A program made the position numbers and the translations under genes. From NCBI RefSeq assembly GCF_030269925.1, contig NC_085121.1:18431501-18495500 (forward strand): a stretch of DNA of 64,000 nucleotides, written 5' to 3'. This stretch comes from Bombyx mori. Taxonomy: Eukaryota; Arthropoda; Insecta; Lepidoptera; Bombycidae. This document shows, piece by piece, positions 1 through 10,566 of the stretch (positions are counted from its first letter, which is position 1; every line of letters starts with the position of its first letter). Below the pieces are notes generated by a model, which saw only the letters and a list, made by a program, of their open reading frames with translations, made no database searches and was not told where the DNA came from.

Positions 1-205
1 TTATCGCATTCAATTGATATTTTTCCGTTAACGAGCAGACAAGCTCGCGACCAACGTGACATTAAGCGGTCTCCGTACGCCGCCGGCCCGACGCGACGCC
101 CAGAACGACGCACTCTCTCGAGATCACGTTGTTTTACTGAGCAATAGAAGAAGGGAAGGAAGCACAGCCCCGCGGACTGCAGAGTGGGCGGCGGCGACAT
201 CTAGT

Positions 206-455
206 TCTTTTAATTTTTATCCATCCTAGCTATGCTGATAGCCTTGAGAAGCTATATCAGCGTTACCCTAGCGTAGTTGCTAACACTGGCCCTAGCAAGA
301 GCCGCGCTTCGCAGAATCTACCACTGGATGGGAATTGCGACCCACTGAGAAATTCCGGTGAGAAACTCAGTGGGCTGTGTCTGTGGGTTAATTTACTCGT
401 CGAGTCCTTCGTCATAAGTGACGGGTTCGGCGAGGACGGTGACCGGTGCTTGAGG
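206..455 (-). repeat. LINE 3'-end fragment (BMC1/L1Bm-like family)
   Basis: Interspersed repeat that recurs in both orientations at about 14.2, 26.5, 30.2, 34.1 and 41.6 kb. Read on the minus strand, it contains the family hallmark of an inverted 'cccactgag ... ctcagtggg' pair, then a 'ggtggtagattctgcgaag'-type block, and ends in an A-rich tail near 206. No coding sequence remains. Assignment to the 3' end of the Bombyx L1-type element BMC1 is from memory of its 3' UTR and is not proven here. The repeat nature itself is seen directly. Confidence 0.65.
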
Positions 456-965
456 TACCTAAAAGCACCGTTGATGGATTGGGAGGATCCGTAATGACAT
501 GACTTCTAGTCCATACACGACATGAAGTCCTTGATCGCAGCACAAGCTACGAGGGAGCGCGGCGCGGGCTGAGGGCCAGCGGAGTCCTATGCGAGCGCCA
601 GCCTCCAGCGCAGCTACACGTAGCGCCGCGCTGGGTTCGCAAGGGGGCCAGTGCCGTGTGCGCGACAAAAGTCAACTACTGTTTGCACTCATCGCAAAGG
701 GATTGGTCTCTTCCAACGCTTACAAAGCGTCCGTCGTTGGGCGGGCGGGCCCGGAATCAGCGCGTACGTTGTCCTCTGTCGTTAGCGTTTCTGATACTTA
801 TTATAATATTATAGAACACTCTGTACATTGTTTGTCGTGTGGCCTCGATATACACTCCAGATGCAGCTTGGCCAGTTGCTTATATAAATGTACACATAAT
901 ATATTATACAACAATACCGGCTGTACTATGTGTAACACCCGTTGATCTGCTGATCCCAACTTTTT
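456..965. other. Non-coding interval, no gene seen
   Basis: Unique-looking sequence between the LINE end and the first Bm1 copy. Short open frames exist but show no domain, splice context or codon pattern that supports a gene. Confidence 0.5.
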
Positions 966-1238
966 ATTTATTGCTTAGATGGGTGGACGAGCTCACAGCC
1001 CACCTGGTGTTAAGTGGTTACTGGAGCCCACAAACATCTACAACGAAAATGCGCCACCCACCTTGAGATATAAGTTCTAAGATCTCAGTATAGTTACAAC
1101 GTCTGCCCCACCCTCCAATACGAAACGCATTACTGCTTCACGGTAGAAGTAGGCGGGAAGTGGTACCTACCTGTGCGGAATCACAGGACATCATGCCACC
1201 CGTAATAACGCAAATTATAGTTCTGCGGGTTTGATTTT
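966..1238 (-). repeat. Bm1 SINE, 3' two-thirds, antisense
   Basis: Reverse complement of the Bm1 body: the 'gggtggacgagctcacag' 3' end, the 'ttaagtggttactggagccca' block, 'cttgagatataagttctaag', and the 'cgcattactgcttcacgg' block, ending near the 'gcaaattataattctgcgggtttgat' junction. The tRNA-like head is absent. Bm1 is a Pol III-type, tRNA-derived SINE of the silkworm mobilised in trans by LINEs. Confidence 0.9.
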
Positions 1239-1244
1239 AATTAA

Positions 1245-1290
1245 CTTAACACCAGGTGGGCTGTTAGCTCGTCCACCCATTTAAGCAATA
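1245..1290 (+). repeat. Bm1 SINE 3' tip, sense
   Basis: The last ~45 bp of Bm1 (cttaacaccaggtggg ... cacccatttaagcaat) in sense orientation lie directly after the antisense copy. The two 3' ends form an inverted pair around this site. Confidence 0.8.
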
Positions 1291-1552
1291 TTTTTTTTTA
1301 AATAATAATAATATTTTATTATTGATTAAGCACATTGGTTGAAGCTAGTCCGGTACTCCGCCACCGGTGCTAAGTTGCCTGCATGTTGCCATAAATCGTT
1401 ACTGTATTGTATTGACGTACCTACACACATAGATACAAGAATTGTACAAAATTTAATGCCGAGCCGGAAAGGGAGCACGAACGCATCAATCACAATAAAC
1501 CAACAAACATAACACACCCAATAAGTACAAGAAGATGAAAACAAGTCGACCG

Positions 1553-1780
1553 AGTCCGCGCGGGTGGGTACCACCACCCTGTCTATTTCAGCCGTGAAGC
1601 AGTAATGCGTTTCGGTTTGAAGGGTGGGGCAGCCGTTGTAACTTACTTGAGACCTTAGAACTTATATCTCAAGGTGGGTGGCGCATTTACGCTGTGAATG
1701 TCTATGGGCTCCAGTAACCACTTAACACCAGGTGGTCCGTGAGCTCGTCCACCCATCTAAGCAATAAATAAATAAATAAA
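1553..1780 (+). repeat. Bm1 SINE 3' half with AAAT tail
   Basis: Sense Bm1 from the 'gtccgcgcgggtgggtaccaccac' block to the 3' end 'cccatctaagcaat', followed by an AAATAAAT-type tail. It is 5' truncated and lacks the tRNA head. Confidence 0.9.
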
Positions 1781-3148
1781 ACTTGAAAATGTACAAGTCT
1801 TCATAAAAATCTACTTTTTTTTTGTTTATATTTATTTTATTGAATTTTGAATATTATGGTATTCCTGTTTGAGACGGAAGCTAAATTAATCAAATATTGT
1901 TGACACACACTCATGCGCGCTCACACACGCTCACGCACACTCGCACTCCGCGATGAAGTCTGAGGTGGAGTTGTTAATGTTATTCTGAGCGGTTCGCACT
2001 CAGCGTGCGGTGTGGTTAACCTACACGAAGAATATAAATAGTATATAATAGGGAAGTCAACAGTTCTTGTGCAATAATACAAAGCTGAGAGCAGCATAAC
2101 AATATAATAAACCTTCAGTACTTGAGTGTGTGTGTGCTTAAATATTTATATTCATTTTATCCTTATTTTAAAAATGTCTTTACATGGATTCGTGTGTGTT
2201 CCGGTTGGGATGGCGCGGGGGCCGCTGCACAAGTGAGGTTAAGTCGCAACATGAATCACGCCAATTTACTTTGTTGTGACTCTGGGCTCTGTACCACTTA
2301 AAGCCAGATCGACTGGGACTGGGACTGGGACTGTGAATACGTTCACACATCTATTTAAAAGAAGAAGAAAAAAAGCGTGGGGCAGAAACAAAGATAATGG
2401 AGTGTTTTTTTGTCTTTTTTTTTATATTCGAGTGTTTGTTGATTTATAGTCTTGTTTGATTGCGCATCACGAAAAAAACTGAATATTTTATTTCTATATT
2501 ATGTCCACAGTAATCAGAATAATAATTGGATTAATTACGTAGGCAGTTAAATCTATCTAATCTAACATTTATTTGTTGAATATTTTGTTGTTTAAAAAGT
2601 TGGAGTCGTGGTGCGACCTTTTGTCCTTGATGTCGAGGTTCGTTAAGGTTTCAACCGAACACTGTCTTTTATTCCAACATTAAGTTAATCCTTATAATGA
2701 GCTGTTTTAGGCTACAAGAGACTTAAACCTTACATTATAGTTTTGGTAATGTTGCAACAGAGAAACGTTACGCCTACCACGTAGGTACTACGTCAGCTGC
2801 TGAACCGACCCTCGCCATGAGTGAGGTGCCTGCCTATGAGCGCAATTCACATCAGGTACGGTTCATTCGTGTCCCTTGTTGTAATGTGGTAGTAAGCTTT
2901 CACAAGTAATAGTCATTAGAGTCCATTAAGATCACAACTACTTGTCTTGAGAACGAACTGCTTGACTGAACGAACACATGACTGCAGCGCGGCAGTGGCA
3001 ATAGAGATGGCGACACATACCCACCCATGAGGGGTTCATATATTAGAAGATATTACTTCTTTAATATGAAAATCGTTTCAATTGTTAAATAGATCTGTAT
3101 TTAATTATAAATGATCAGATTCCAATGCACCGAGCGTGTTGTGGATTA
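1781..3148. other. Non-coding interval, no gene seen
   Basis: AT-rich sequence with short CA/TG-rich patches (for example near 1910-1950) and three GGGACT repeats near 2315-2332. There is no exon with convincing splice sites and no recognisable transposon. Confidence 0.5.
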
Positions 3149-3186
3149 GTGTATGTATGTATGTATGTAGGTACGTACGTTCGTTT
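3149..3186. repeat. GTAT-type tetranucleotide microsatellite
   Basis: Run of GTAT units grading into GTAC/GTTC units. A GC-rich patch follows at about 3240-3310. No gene can be assigned. Confidence 0.8.
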
Positions 3187-3663
3187 GTGTGCGGTGGTAG
3201 GTAAACACTTGCACATACATGCACCGCACAGTGCACAGTGTGCAGCGGGCGACCCGGGGCCCGGGGGTGAGGCGCGGGGCGCGGGCCGCGGGGCGGCGTG
3301 CGTCAGTTAACGAGCGAGCTCGTTAGTGACTGCGTTGATTCACCCCATCGTTTTAGCTATGTTTTGGTAGGTGTACTGTGCAGTGCAATAAATACAGTTC
3401 CGTATTACACACTCGCGCGAGTTTTTGTCGACTAACCTAACGATACGTAACGTGAACATAACATAGCGTGAGGCCTTAGATGACGTGCTGCGACGACCTC
3501 ACGGGCGCACAGGCGGCGCACGTCAGCGCGCTGATAATTTCGAACCATGAATGAATAGGAGTTACGCGAATGTTGTCCGATAACAAGATCGGCAGATAAA
3601 TATAGCGCATATATAGCGGGGTGGGTGGTGTGTGCTGATAGATGTGCGGAGAGAGATACTCAC

Positions 3664-3970
3664 TGCTCGAGGTGGTGGTGATGGTCGTGCGAGTAGGGAG
3701 GCGGCGGCGCGTAGTGCTCGTAGTGGAGGGGCGCCGGCGGGCGGTAGTCGTCGCGGCGCTCCGGCGAGGGGCTGAGCTCGGGACTCCGGCGCAGGTAGAC
3801 GCCGTCGGTGGAGGCGGCGCCCGGGGTCGGCGGCTTGAAGAGCGCGTCGTCGAGGTGCGCGTAGGGCTGCATGTCGCGCGCGTGTGCGGGCCGCAGCTCC
3901 TGGTAGCTGCGCGCCGCCGGCGACAGCCCGCCTCCGGCCCCGGGGGCGTAGCCGCACTCCGCCGCGCCTT
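3664..3970 (-). CDS. Internal coding exon of an unrecognised gene (His/Pro/Tyr-rich)
   Basis: On the minus strand a pyrimidine/GT-rich tract ending in CAG precedes 3970, and a strong donor (GTGAGTAT) follows 3664. The exon is open throughout in the frame that starts after two bases and ends in phase 2. The encoded segment of ~102 residues is low-complexity: a Gly/Ala/Pro-rich start, a central SYQELRP and a MQPYAHLDDALFKPPTPG segment, then a tail rich in Tyr, Pro and His (YSHDHHHH). Its entry phase (1) matches the exit phase of the exon at 4806-4950, so the two splice directly and make a Lys-Glu junction. This looks like a disordered, regulatory-protein-type region. I do not recognise the family. 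GC-rich codon use resembles the other host exons. Confidence 0.6.
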
Positions 3971-4485
3971 CTGCGACACACACGCGCACCAACTCACTCA
4001 CACGCGAACATTTCTCTCAACCTCAACGCAATCGACGCAATCGACGCTCACTCAGCCTTCTCAGAGACTACACTACACTACGAGTACGAGTATGTAACAT
4101 CATGAAATTGAATCGTCCAAATGCGAAACGCTCCTCACCGCGGTCCACTATTATATTATTTTGTACAGTAGGTATACATACTGGTGCAGGGTTACATGTG
4201 GCGGTTCTTTGCGTCACGTTTCGTTGAGACCGTGTTATTTAGAACAAATGACTTTGCCATTCATTTTGTCATCTAATGGTAATTATCGTTATTCGTTTCA
4301 GAAAATTAGATAGAAAGTTTCCGATTGTTATCGCGGGTTCTCATTAATAGCTGTTTGTTGTAAATTAGTAGATGAAAGCAAAGCACGTTAATATTGTTTG
4401 GGCACTAATGCGTTGCGGGAGCAGAGAGGCCTAGTGACGAGTGCGTTGACGACGGCCCATTAGCGTTTACTGCCGAGGTACTTAC

Positions 4486-4560
4486 TGCTGCACTGCGCAC
4501 CGACTCCACGGCAGTCGCCGCGACAATCAGCACTCAGGAGGCTCAGACTCAGTAGGCAGC
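4486..4560 (-). other. Possible alternative (non-coding) exon with strong donor
   Basis: On the minus strand the sequence ending at 4486 is followed by a consensus donor (GTAAGTAC). No ATG opens a useful frame, and the upstream boundary cannot be placed; 4560 is approximate. It lies between two exons that already splice in phase, so it could be a 5' UTR exon of an internal promoter. Weak support. Confidence 0.25.
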
Positions 4561-4805
4561 ACATCAAATATTATGAAAGCCGTGCGCCTGTTACTCGGCT
4601 AAGGAGACACCTCATCAACGCGTCGGCATCGCATCTGACGAACGTTACGCACCACACGTTGCCACTGACCAACTGACCAGTGAGGAGAACATATGGAGGG
4701 CCTATAACTAAACAGTTGACGAACTTTGCGATCAGAGACGGTGCCGCGTCTGATGAACTCTCTCACTGATGGTAAAAGTGCACTAACGTGCAAACGGTTG
4801 CTTAC

Positions 4806-4950
4806 CTTTCATACAGTTGTTGTTGATCTCAGCTATGAGTGTTTCCAAGTCGATAGAGAAGGCCTTGTCCCAGGAAGAGGGCCAGGCGTCGTGCAGCATG
4901 CTGAGCACGGAGAACAAACACATGCGCTCGGGGCGAGAGTCGCGCGGTAA
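4806..4950 (-). CDS. Internal coding exon of an unrecognised gene
   Basis: The minus-strand acceptor (...CCGTTAG) precedes 4950 and the donor GTAAGC follows 4806. The exon starts in phase 0 and ends in phase 1, giving 48 codons. The middle reads like a folded segment: RPERMCLFSVLSMLHDAWPS, then SSWDKAFSIDLETLIAEINN. Alternating hydrophobic and acidic residues suggest amphipathic helices. Phase continuity with the exon at 3664-3970 argues that both belong to one gene read from right to left. The family is not recognised. The start codon lies further upstream, possibly the first exon at 20000-20042, but that exon ends in phase 1, so at least one further exon would be needed between. Confidence 0.6.
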
Positions 4951-4960
4951 CTAACGGACG

Positions 4961-6754
4961 ACCCGCACCACCGGGCCGCGCCGGCGAGCCCACCCCACGA
5001 CTACCCCTACGTCCCCTACACACGCACACACTGCCAGACTGCCACATGTACCTACTCACCTACTTACTTACAATCCGTACATGGGTGCATGGGTGCCGTC
5101 ATCGTGTCCTACCTTTAGTACATAGACGCCGTGCGTTGCTGCGTTGCTGCGTTACTAGACTGGAACGAGCGAGCCCACGACATGTTCGCATTACAAATCA
5201 CACTTGACATACCTATTTCATTTATTTACGCCTTATACAGTAGAAAATACGACTTGATATTACTTAACGCTACGAGCATATCTACCAGTATTTACGGAAA
5301 CGAATCCTCCACATGATTACTATACAAATATTATGTGTATGGATGACTTATATTCGTTTGCATTGCCTTGTGCGTTACTGCAGTGCGGACGGATCCGACG
5401 CTACGCATGGGTACCATCGGAAGCATTGTGCATTGTGTTCCTTCCTCTGCATTTTGTTTAGGTACTCATTCGCTTTTTGGATATTATGATCAATATTATG
5501 AGAACGAGGAGACAGTCAGAGCAATGAGCATCGTGACCGCAAGTAGCCAGCGGTGTGTGAATGCGCGGAGAGGTGCAGCGGTCAATGAGCCCGCTCGCTG
5601 GACCGGCGGCGGCCGTCAGCTGACGACGCGGCGGTGGAGATAAGGTATCAGCACGTGCGCGCCTTATCTGATAACATCTCCCGACCTACGCTACTCTCGT
5701 CTGCGCTCTAAGCGCAACCTTATCAACGGCACTCTTACGCACACTGTGCTAATCATTCTTATCTGCCATTCTTAAGTTAGAGCCGGTCTTCTTGGTCGAC
5801 CACGTTCAGCGCGAGAAGTCCGGAGTGGGCGCCGCGAGGAGCGCCGCGGGTACGAGTGACAATGAACTGACACACGCTCCAATATTATATCTAGAGGCCA
5901 GACTAATTACCCTGATAAGGTGTTGCGTGGTGCTCAGAGTGTCAAACGTGCCAGGAGTGCGAACAGTGCTCCTGGTAGACTTATATACGTCCAAATAATG
6001 GAATACTCAATGGAACGGTGACAAGCCGATCGCTCTCATAGGTTTCACTACAAACAAGTAGAGTGAAAAAACCGTCGTCGCGTCCTCGATGTTACGAGCA
6101 GCAATAAATAATTTGGACGTTTTAAGTAGGTGTCGAAGCATCCCGGTCCTTAGAATGTTTCTGTGAAGCGCGGCCGGCGGCCGTGGAGTGTTCCGCCGCG
6201 AGCCGGCCGCATGTGCACGGTCGACCTCTCCTGGAAACTATTCATTGTGTCGCGTTAGCGGTAAAACTATTATAAATCACACTAAAGCACGTGTTAAGTC
6301 GAGATGTTGGCGCGGTTTGTGCCTGAAAAAAGTGTTGTGACAGCGCGCGGGTCGGGCGCGCTAATCCTCCGCGACCTACGTAAACAAACCCGGGCGACAA
6401 CTGATGCTCTGTTGCGGCCCGGGCACCATGGGGCCGGCTTTGTTTTTGCTGTCGCATTGTTTCGGCGTCGCTTTCGATTATGTCACAACTAAATAAACAC
6501 TGACGTACATTATCTGTCCGATGAGGCATTCCCACTCAATCAAACCCAGGGAACCCTTCAGTGCTAAACGGATTATATTTCACTTTAGAATGTGAGAATT
6601 GTTTTTGAACAGCTTTTGAGGATGTTTGTCAAAATATTGTGCCAATTTCTGATCCCGATGTGTTCAATGAATGTCAACTAAGCCTGAACGACTGATATGA
6701 CAAGTGAAAACGGTATACATAAATAAACAATATTCTCCCAAAAGGTATTTAATA
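4961..6754. other. Intronic/intergenic interval, no gene seen
   Basis: Mixed-composition sequence with GC-rich patches near 5560-5640, 6150-6230 and 6340-6440. No open frame has supporting splice sites or a known domain. Confidence 0.45.
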
Positions 6755-6811
6755 AGTGTCGGTGGACAGACAAGCTCAGGGCCCACCTGTTGCTAAGTGA
6801 CTCTCGGAGGC
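6755..6811 (-). repeat. Degenerate Bm1 3'-end scrap
   Basis: About 57 bp that match the antisense Bm1 end (gtggac..agctcagggcccacctg...aagtgactctcggag) with many substitutions. It abuts the mariner insertion. Confidence 0.55.
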
Positions 6812-6839
6812 CAAACGCACCATATTTTAACATGCTATA

Positions 6840-8118
6840 ACTAGTCAGGTCATAAGTATTGTCACACAGTAAAAACTTTTCTTTTAGAATGCTGGCCACA
6901 AAAAAGTTTATTGAATTCGAATTTCGAATTGTTCATGACAATAAAAATGTATACTTTTAGAATTTTACTCATTTTTAAATATGGAGTGGACGCTTAAAGA
7001 AGACCGTGTTGCAGTTATTGGGTTGCATCGTTGCGGTTACGCGCCAATTCAAATTTTTAACATACTGAAAAATTTGAATATAACCAAAAGATTCGTTTAT
7101 CGTACCATCAAACGATACAATGAAGACTCTAGTGTAGATGACAGGTCAAGAAGTGGTCGCCCTCGGTCTGTTAGGACTCCAGCAGTGATAAAAGCTGTGA
7201 AGGCGCGAATTCAAAGAAATCCCAAACGTAAGCAGAAACTGTTGGCCCTTCAGATGGGGTTAAGCAGAACCACGGTGAAAAGGGTGTTAAATGAAGACTT
7301 AGGGCTTCGGGCATATCGAAGAAAAACAGGACATCGTTTGAATGCTCGTCTAATGGACCTGAGACTGAAGAGATGCCGCGCTTTGTTGAAGCGTACGCGG
7401 GAAAAAAATATGGGGAAATTCTTTTTTCGGATGAAAATTTTTTTATCGTAAAGGTGTACGCACACAGTAGTGAAGAAGCGAGCAACCGTATTCCGCGTGT
7501 CCAACGAGGTCATTTTCCATCCTCGCTCATGGTATGGCTGGGAGTTTCTTATTGGGGCTTAACAGAGGTACATTTTTGTGAGAAAGGTGTAAAAACGAAT
7601 GCAGTTGTGTATCAAAATACAGTCCTGACGAACCTTGTGGAACCTGTTTCTCATACCATGTTCAATAACAGGCACTGGGTATTCCAACAAGATTCGGCGC
7701 CAGCTCATAGAGCGAAGAGCACACAAGACTGGCTGGCGGCGCGTGAAATCGACTTCATCCGTCACGAAGACTGGCCCTCCCCCAGTCCAGATTTGAATCC
7801 GTTAGATTACAAGATATGGCAACACTTGGAGGAAAAGGCGTGCTCAAAGTCTCATCCCAATTTGGAGTCACTCAAGACATCCTTGATTAAGGCAGCCGCC
7901 GATATTGACATGGACCTCGTTCGTGCTGCGATAGACAACTGGCCGCGCAGATTGAAGGCCTGTATTCAAAATCACGGAGGTCATTTTGAATAAACTTTAG
8001 TGTCATAAGAATCTATGTTTTGTTAAGTTCATTTTGGTATATGAATGGTTACATAATGAATAAACTTATTTCAATTATTTTACATTAAACGTGTGACAGA
8101 ATTTATGACCTGACTAGG
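6840..8118 (+). mobile_element. maT-type mariner (DD37D), Bmmar1-like
   Basis: A 1279-bp element with terminal inverted repeats: 5' CTAGTCAGGTCATAAGTATT and, on the opposite strand at the 3' end, CTAGTCAGGTCATAAATTCT. It is flanked by the TA target duplication (6838-6839 and 8119-8120). It encodes one transposase frame, now shifted. The maT clade is a basal mariner group first described from B. mori as Bmmar1 with a D,D37D triad, and this copy shows that spacing. The ends are well preserved, but the coding sequence is dead, so it could move only in trans. Confidence 0.92.
6981..7993 (+). pseudogene. maT mariner transposase, frameshifted
   Basis: DDE transposase that cuts and pastes at TA. 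The start is the ATG of MEWTLKEDRVAVIGLHRCGY. Residues 1-~110 carry the paired helix-turn-helix DNA-binding region, including the GRPRSVRTP linker. The frame is lost in an A7 run near 7403-7409 and resumes in another frame as YGEILFSDENFF, the first catalytic Asp. The second Asp is in QQDSAPAHRA and the third in SPDLNPLDY, with 37 residues between them. About ten residues after the first Asp block seem missing compared with the other maT copy in the window. The protein ends in GGHFE and a stop. A single indel plus a small deletion inactivate it. Confidence 0.9.
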
Positions 8119-8120
8119 TA

Positions 8121-9748
8121 TATAACTCAATAGAAATCTACAGAAGTTTCTTCAAATCGAAGCGCATGTAGCATGCCATACATAACAGTTGCATAGGCTC
8201 TCGTCCCGTCTTACTTATTACTACCACTCGTGAGCACCCGCTCCGGGTAGAAATACTAAATGAAATACTGCCGCTGTGGACTGATGGTGGGACGTAGCAA
8301 AAGGTGGCCGAAGTCGCGATGTCGCGTACCTGTTGTACGAAACTCTTTTATAAGTTCCCACGCAAGATGAATCAACAATTAAAATGCAACAAAAGGAATA
8401 CTGAGCCGATTTGTGGTTGCCTTGAACACATCGCTAATGAGTCGTCGTGAGCCGAAGTCGCACCCCAACCCCCGCCCGCCCCGCTGCGCGCTCCCCTTTT
8501 GCATTATCCTATTTCTAGAAAGTGAACATTTCTTTGTTTTAGACAATAAGGTGTATTGAATGAATCACTACTTGTACAGTGGAAAAGTATTATCTAGTTA
8601 GGCCCTTGCATTGTTTCACTCTTACCTACCGCATCGCTGGACTATTGTTGTTTTGCAACTCTTAGTGCACTCACAATCCACTATGTACAATGTTATGTTA
8701 AATTAGTTAATTTCTAGTTGATTGAAGTGTGTCTAACATGAAATGTGTATATTGGTGTACATTGTACTCGATCAGCTTGTACCGCGCAGTGTGCGTGTGG
8801 CCTTAGGTGCGTCTCGCGTCTAATTACATACTTTAAATTTATGTTCACAGAAGGCAACATTCGGCCTAGCTGACGGTAAGTGCAACGATCTCGCAACGCG
8901 AAATACGAGTAAATGGTCATTTTACGGCTTCCGAAATATCGTAAGTACGATCGGAACCAAAAATCAGACCTGGCAGCTTCCATTTTAATAATTGACGTAT
9001 TAAGACGAATTAAGAGGAAGCATTTATGCTTTTAAACGACACGCGGCCTTTAGTACTGTACCTGCTCCTGGTCTGTCCGTAGAGCTGACAGCCCACGCGG
9101 CGCGGCGCCCCGCCACAACTGACAACATACGAACTTCGATACTTCGATAATGCCACTCGCGCTTTCAAAGAGAACGAGATGTACAGCACACGCCTCGCGC
9201 CTCACAGGAATATGCGCTCATAATAAATAATTAGTTATCTGGTGTGTGTGCGTGTGTGTAGCGACGTGGCGTGTCCGTGAGTGGGTGTCCGCGGTGGTTA
9301 ATCGTTAATTGGCTGCCTTTTAGTTCATTTACTTTATTTTTTTAGCAATCTAATTAATGAATATGATATATTTTGACCTTGTTTAAGACGTCTCTAGTTG
9401 TTGTTAAGTGGCAAGATGACGGAGGGTTACATTCTCACTGGGTCCGTTCAACATATGGACTTCTACAAACATTAATTAATGTTGAGAATGCGATAATAAT
9501 ACATTTACTGTCTTATATAAATAAATCTATTATGTACAAAAATACTAATTGGAAATTGGAAAATAGCACGAGAAAGTGAAAAGGGGGTGCCCCTTCACTG
9601 AGCTGATGCTGACCGACAACAAATAGTTCAAACAGCGCTGATCCTCGGTCACCCCCGTACCCCCGCGGAGCTTCAAGGGATGTGAGGACCCACGGAGTAC
9701 CCGCGTAGCTAAATATCATTACATATCAGTAAACTATGGTGATAAACA
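8121..9748. other. Non-coding interval
   Basis: No exon or complete mobile element is seen. A GC-rich stretch near 9590-9680 followed by AT-rich sequence resembles the end of an unidentified retroelement but could not be assigned. Confidence 0.4.
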
Positions 9749-10390
9749 GCCGTCGTGGCCTAAAGGATAAGACGTCCGGTGCATTCGTGTTGAGCGATGC
9801 AGCGGTGTTCGAATCCCAGGCGGGTACTAATTTTTCTAATGAAATACGTACTGAACAAATGTTCACGATTGACTTCCACGGTGAAGGAATGACATAGTGT
9901 AATAAAAATCGAACCCGCAAATATAATATATTATAATTTGCGTAATCACTGGTGGTAGGACCTCTTGGGAGTCCGCGCGGGTAGGTACCACCATCCTGCC
10001 TATTTCTGCCGTGAAGCAGTAACGCGTTTCGGCTTGAAGGATGGGGCAGCCGTTGTAAGTATACTCAGACCCTAGAACTCATATTTCAAGGTGGGTGGCC
10101 GTATTTACGTTGTAGATGTCTATGGGCTTCAGTAATCACTTAACACCAGATGAGCTATAAAAAAGTTGCGTTGTAAAGCTCGCGTTCATAGAGCAGGCAC
10201 GAACACATTATTTGTAACAAAAAAGAAAAAAAATTACCTTTTAATTTCTTGGAGCCGAACCATCCCTATCCGAAACACACATACAATGAAAGCAACCCCT
10301 ATATAGTCTCCAGCACAATTGGGTCGTCAAGTCTCAGTGGCGGCGGCGGTGGTGATTCACGAGCCCGGCCTGGACCCAACGTATGAATTT
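9749..10390 (+). repeat. Chimeric Bm1 SINE with ~230-bp foreign 3' module
   Basis: Starts with the complete tRNA-like Bm1 head: A-box-like gtggcctaaagg near 9756 and B box gttcgaatccc at 9807-9817. It runs through the Bm1 body to 'cttaacaccagatgag' at about 10158. There, instead of the normal Bm1 end, it continues into a ~230-bp module. The same Bm1-module junction is present in inverse orientation at 35203-35645, so this is a repeated composite, not a chance neighbour. The module carries an open frame that looks like a captured mRNA piece (FLEPNHPYPKHTYNESNPYI, then a Gly-rich stretch and ARPGP). Confidence 0.8.
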
Positions 10391-10396
10391 GGAATC

Positions 10397-10566
10397 TATC
10401 TTAAATCAAGTATAGTTACAACGGCTGCCTCAGCGTTGTACTATACTTCAGACCTTAGAACTTATATCTCAAAGTGAGTGGGGCATTTACGTCGTAGATG
10501 TCTATGGGCTCCAGTAACCACTTTATACCAGGTGGGCTGTGAGCTCGTCCAACCATCTAAGCAATC
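10397..10566 (+). repeat. Bm1 SINE 3' fragment, sense
   Basis: Bm1 from 'gtatagttacaacggctgcc' to the 3' end 'ccatctaagcaat', directly downstream of the chimeric copy. It carries a small internal duplication or deletion near 'gcgttgtactatactt'. Confidence 0.85.

Noticed and set aside
459..945. Overlapping open frames on both strands at the left end
   Set aside because: No domain, no splice context and biased only by local GC. Not supported as genes.
6304..6492. 62-codon open frame in a GC-rich patch
   Set aside because: No similarity recognised, ends in AT-rich sequence, no splice signals. Probably chance.
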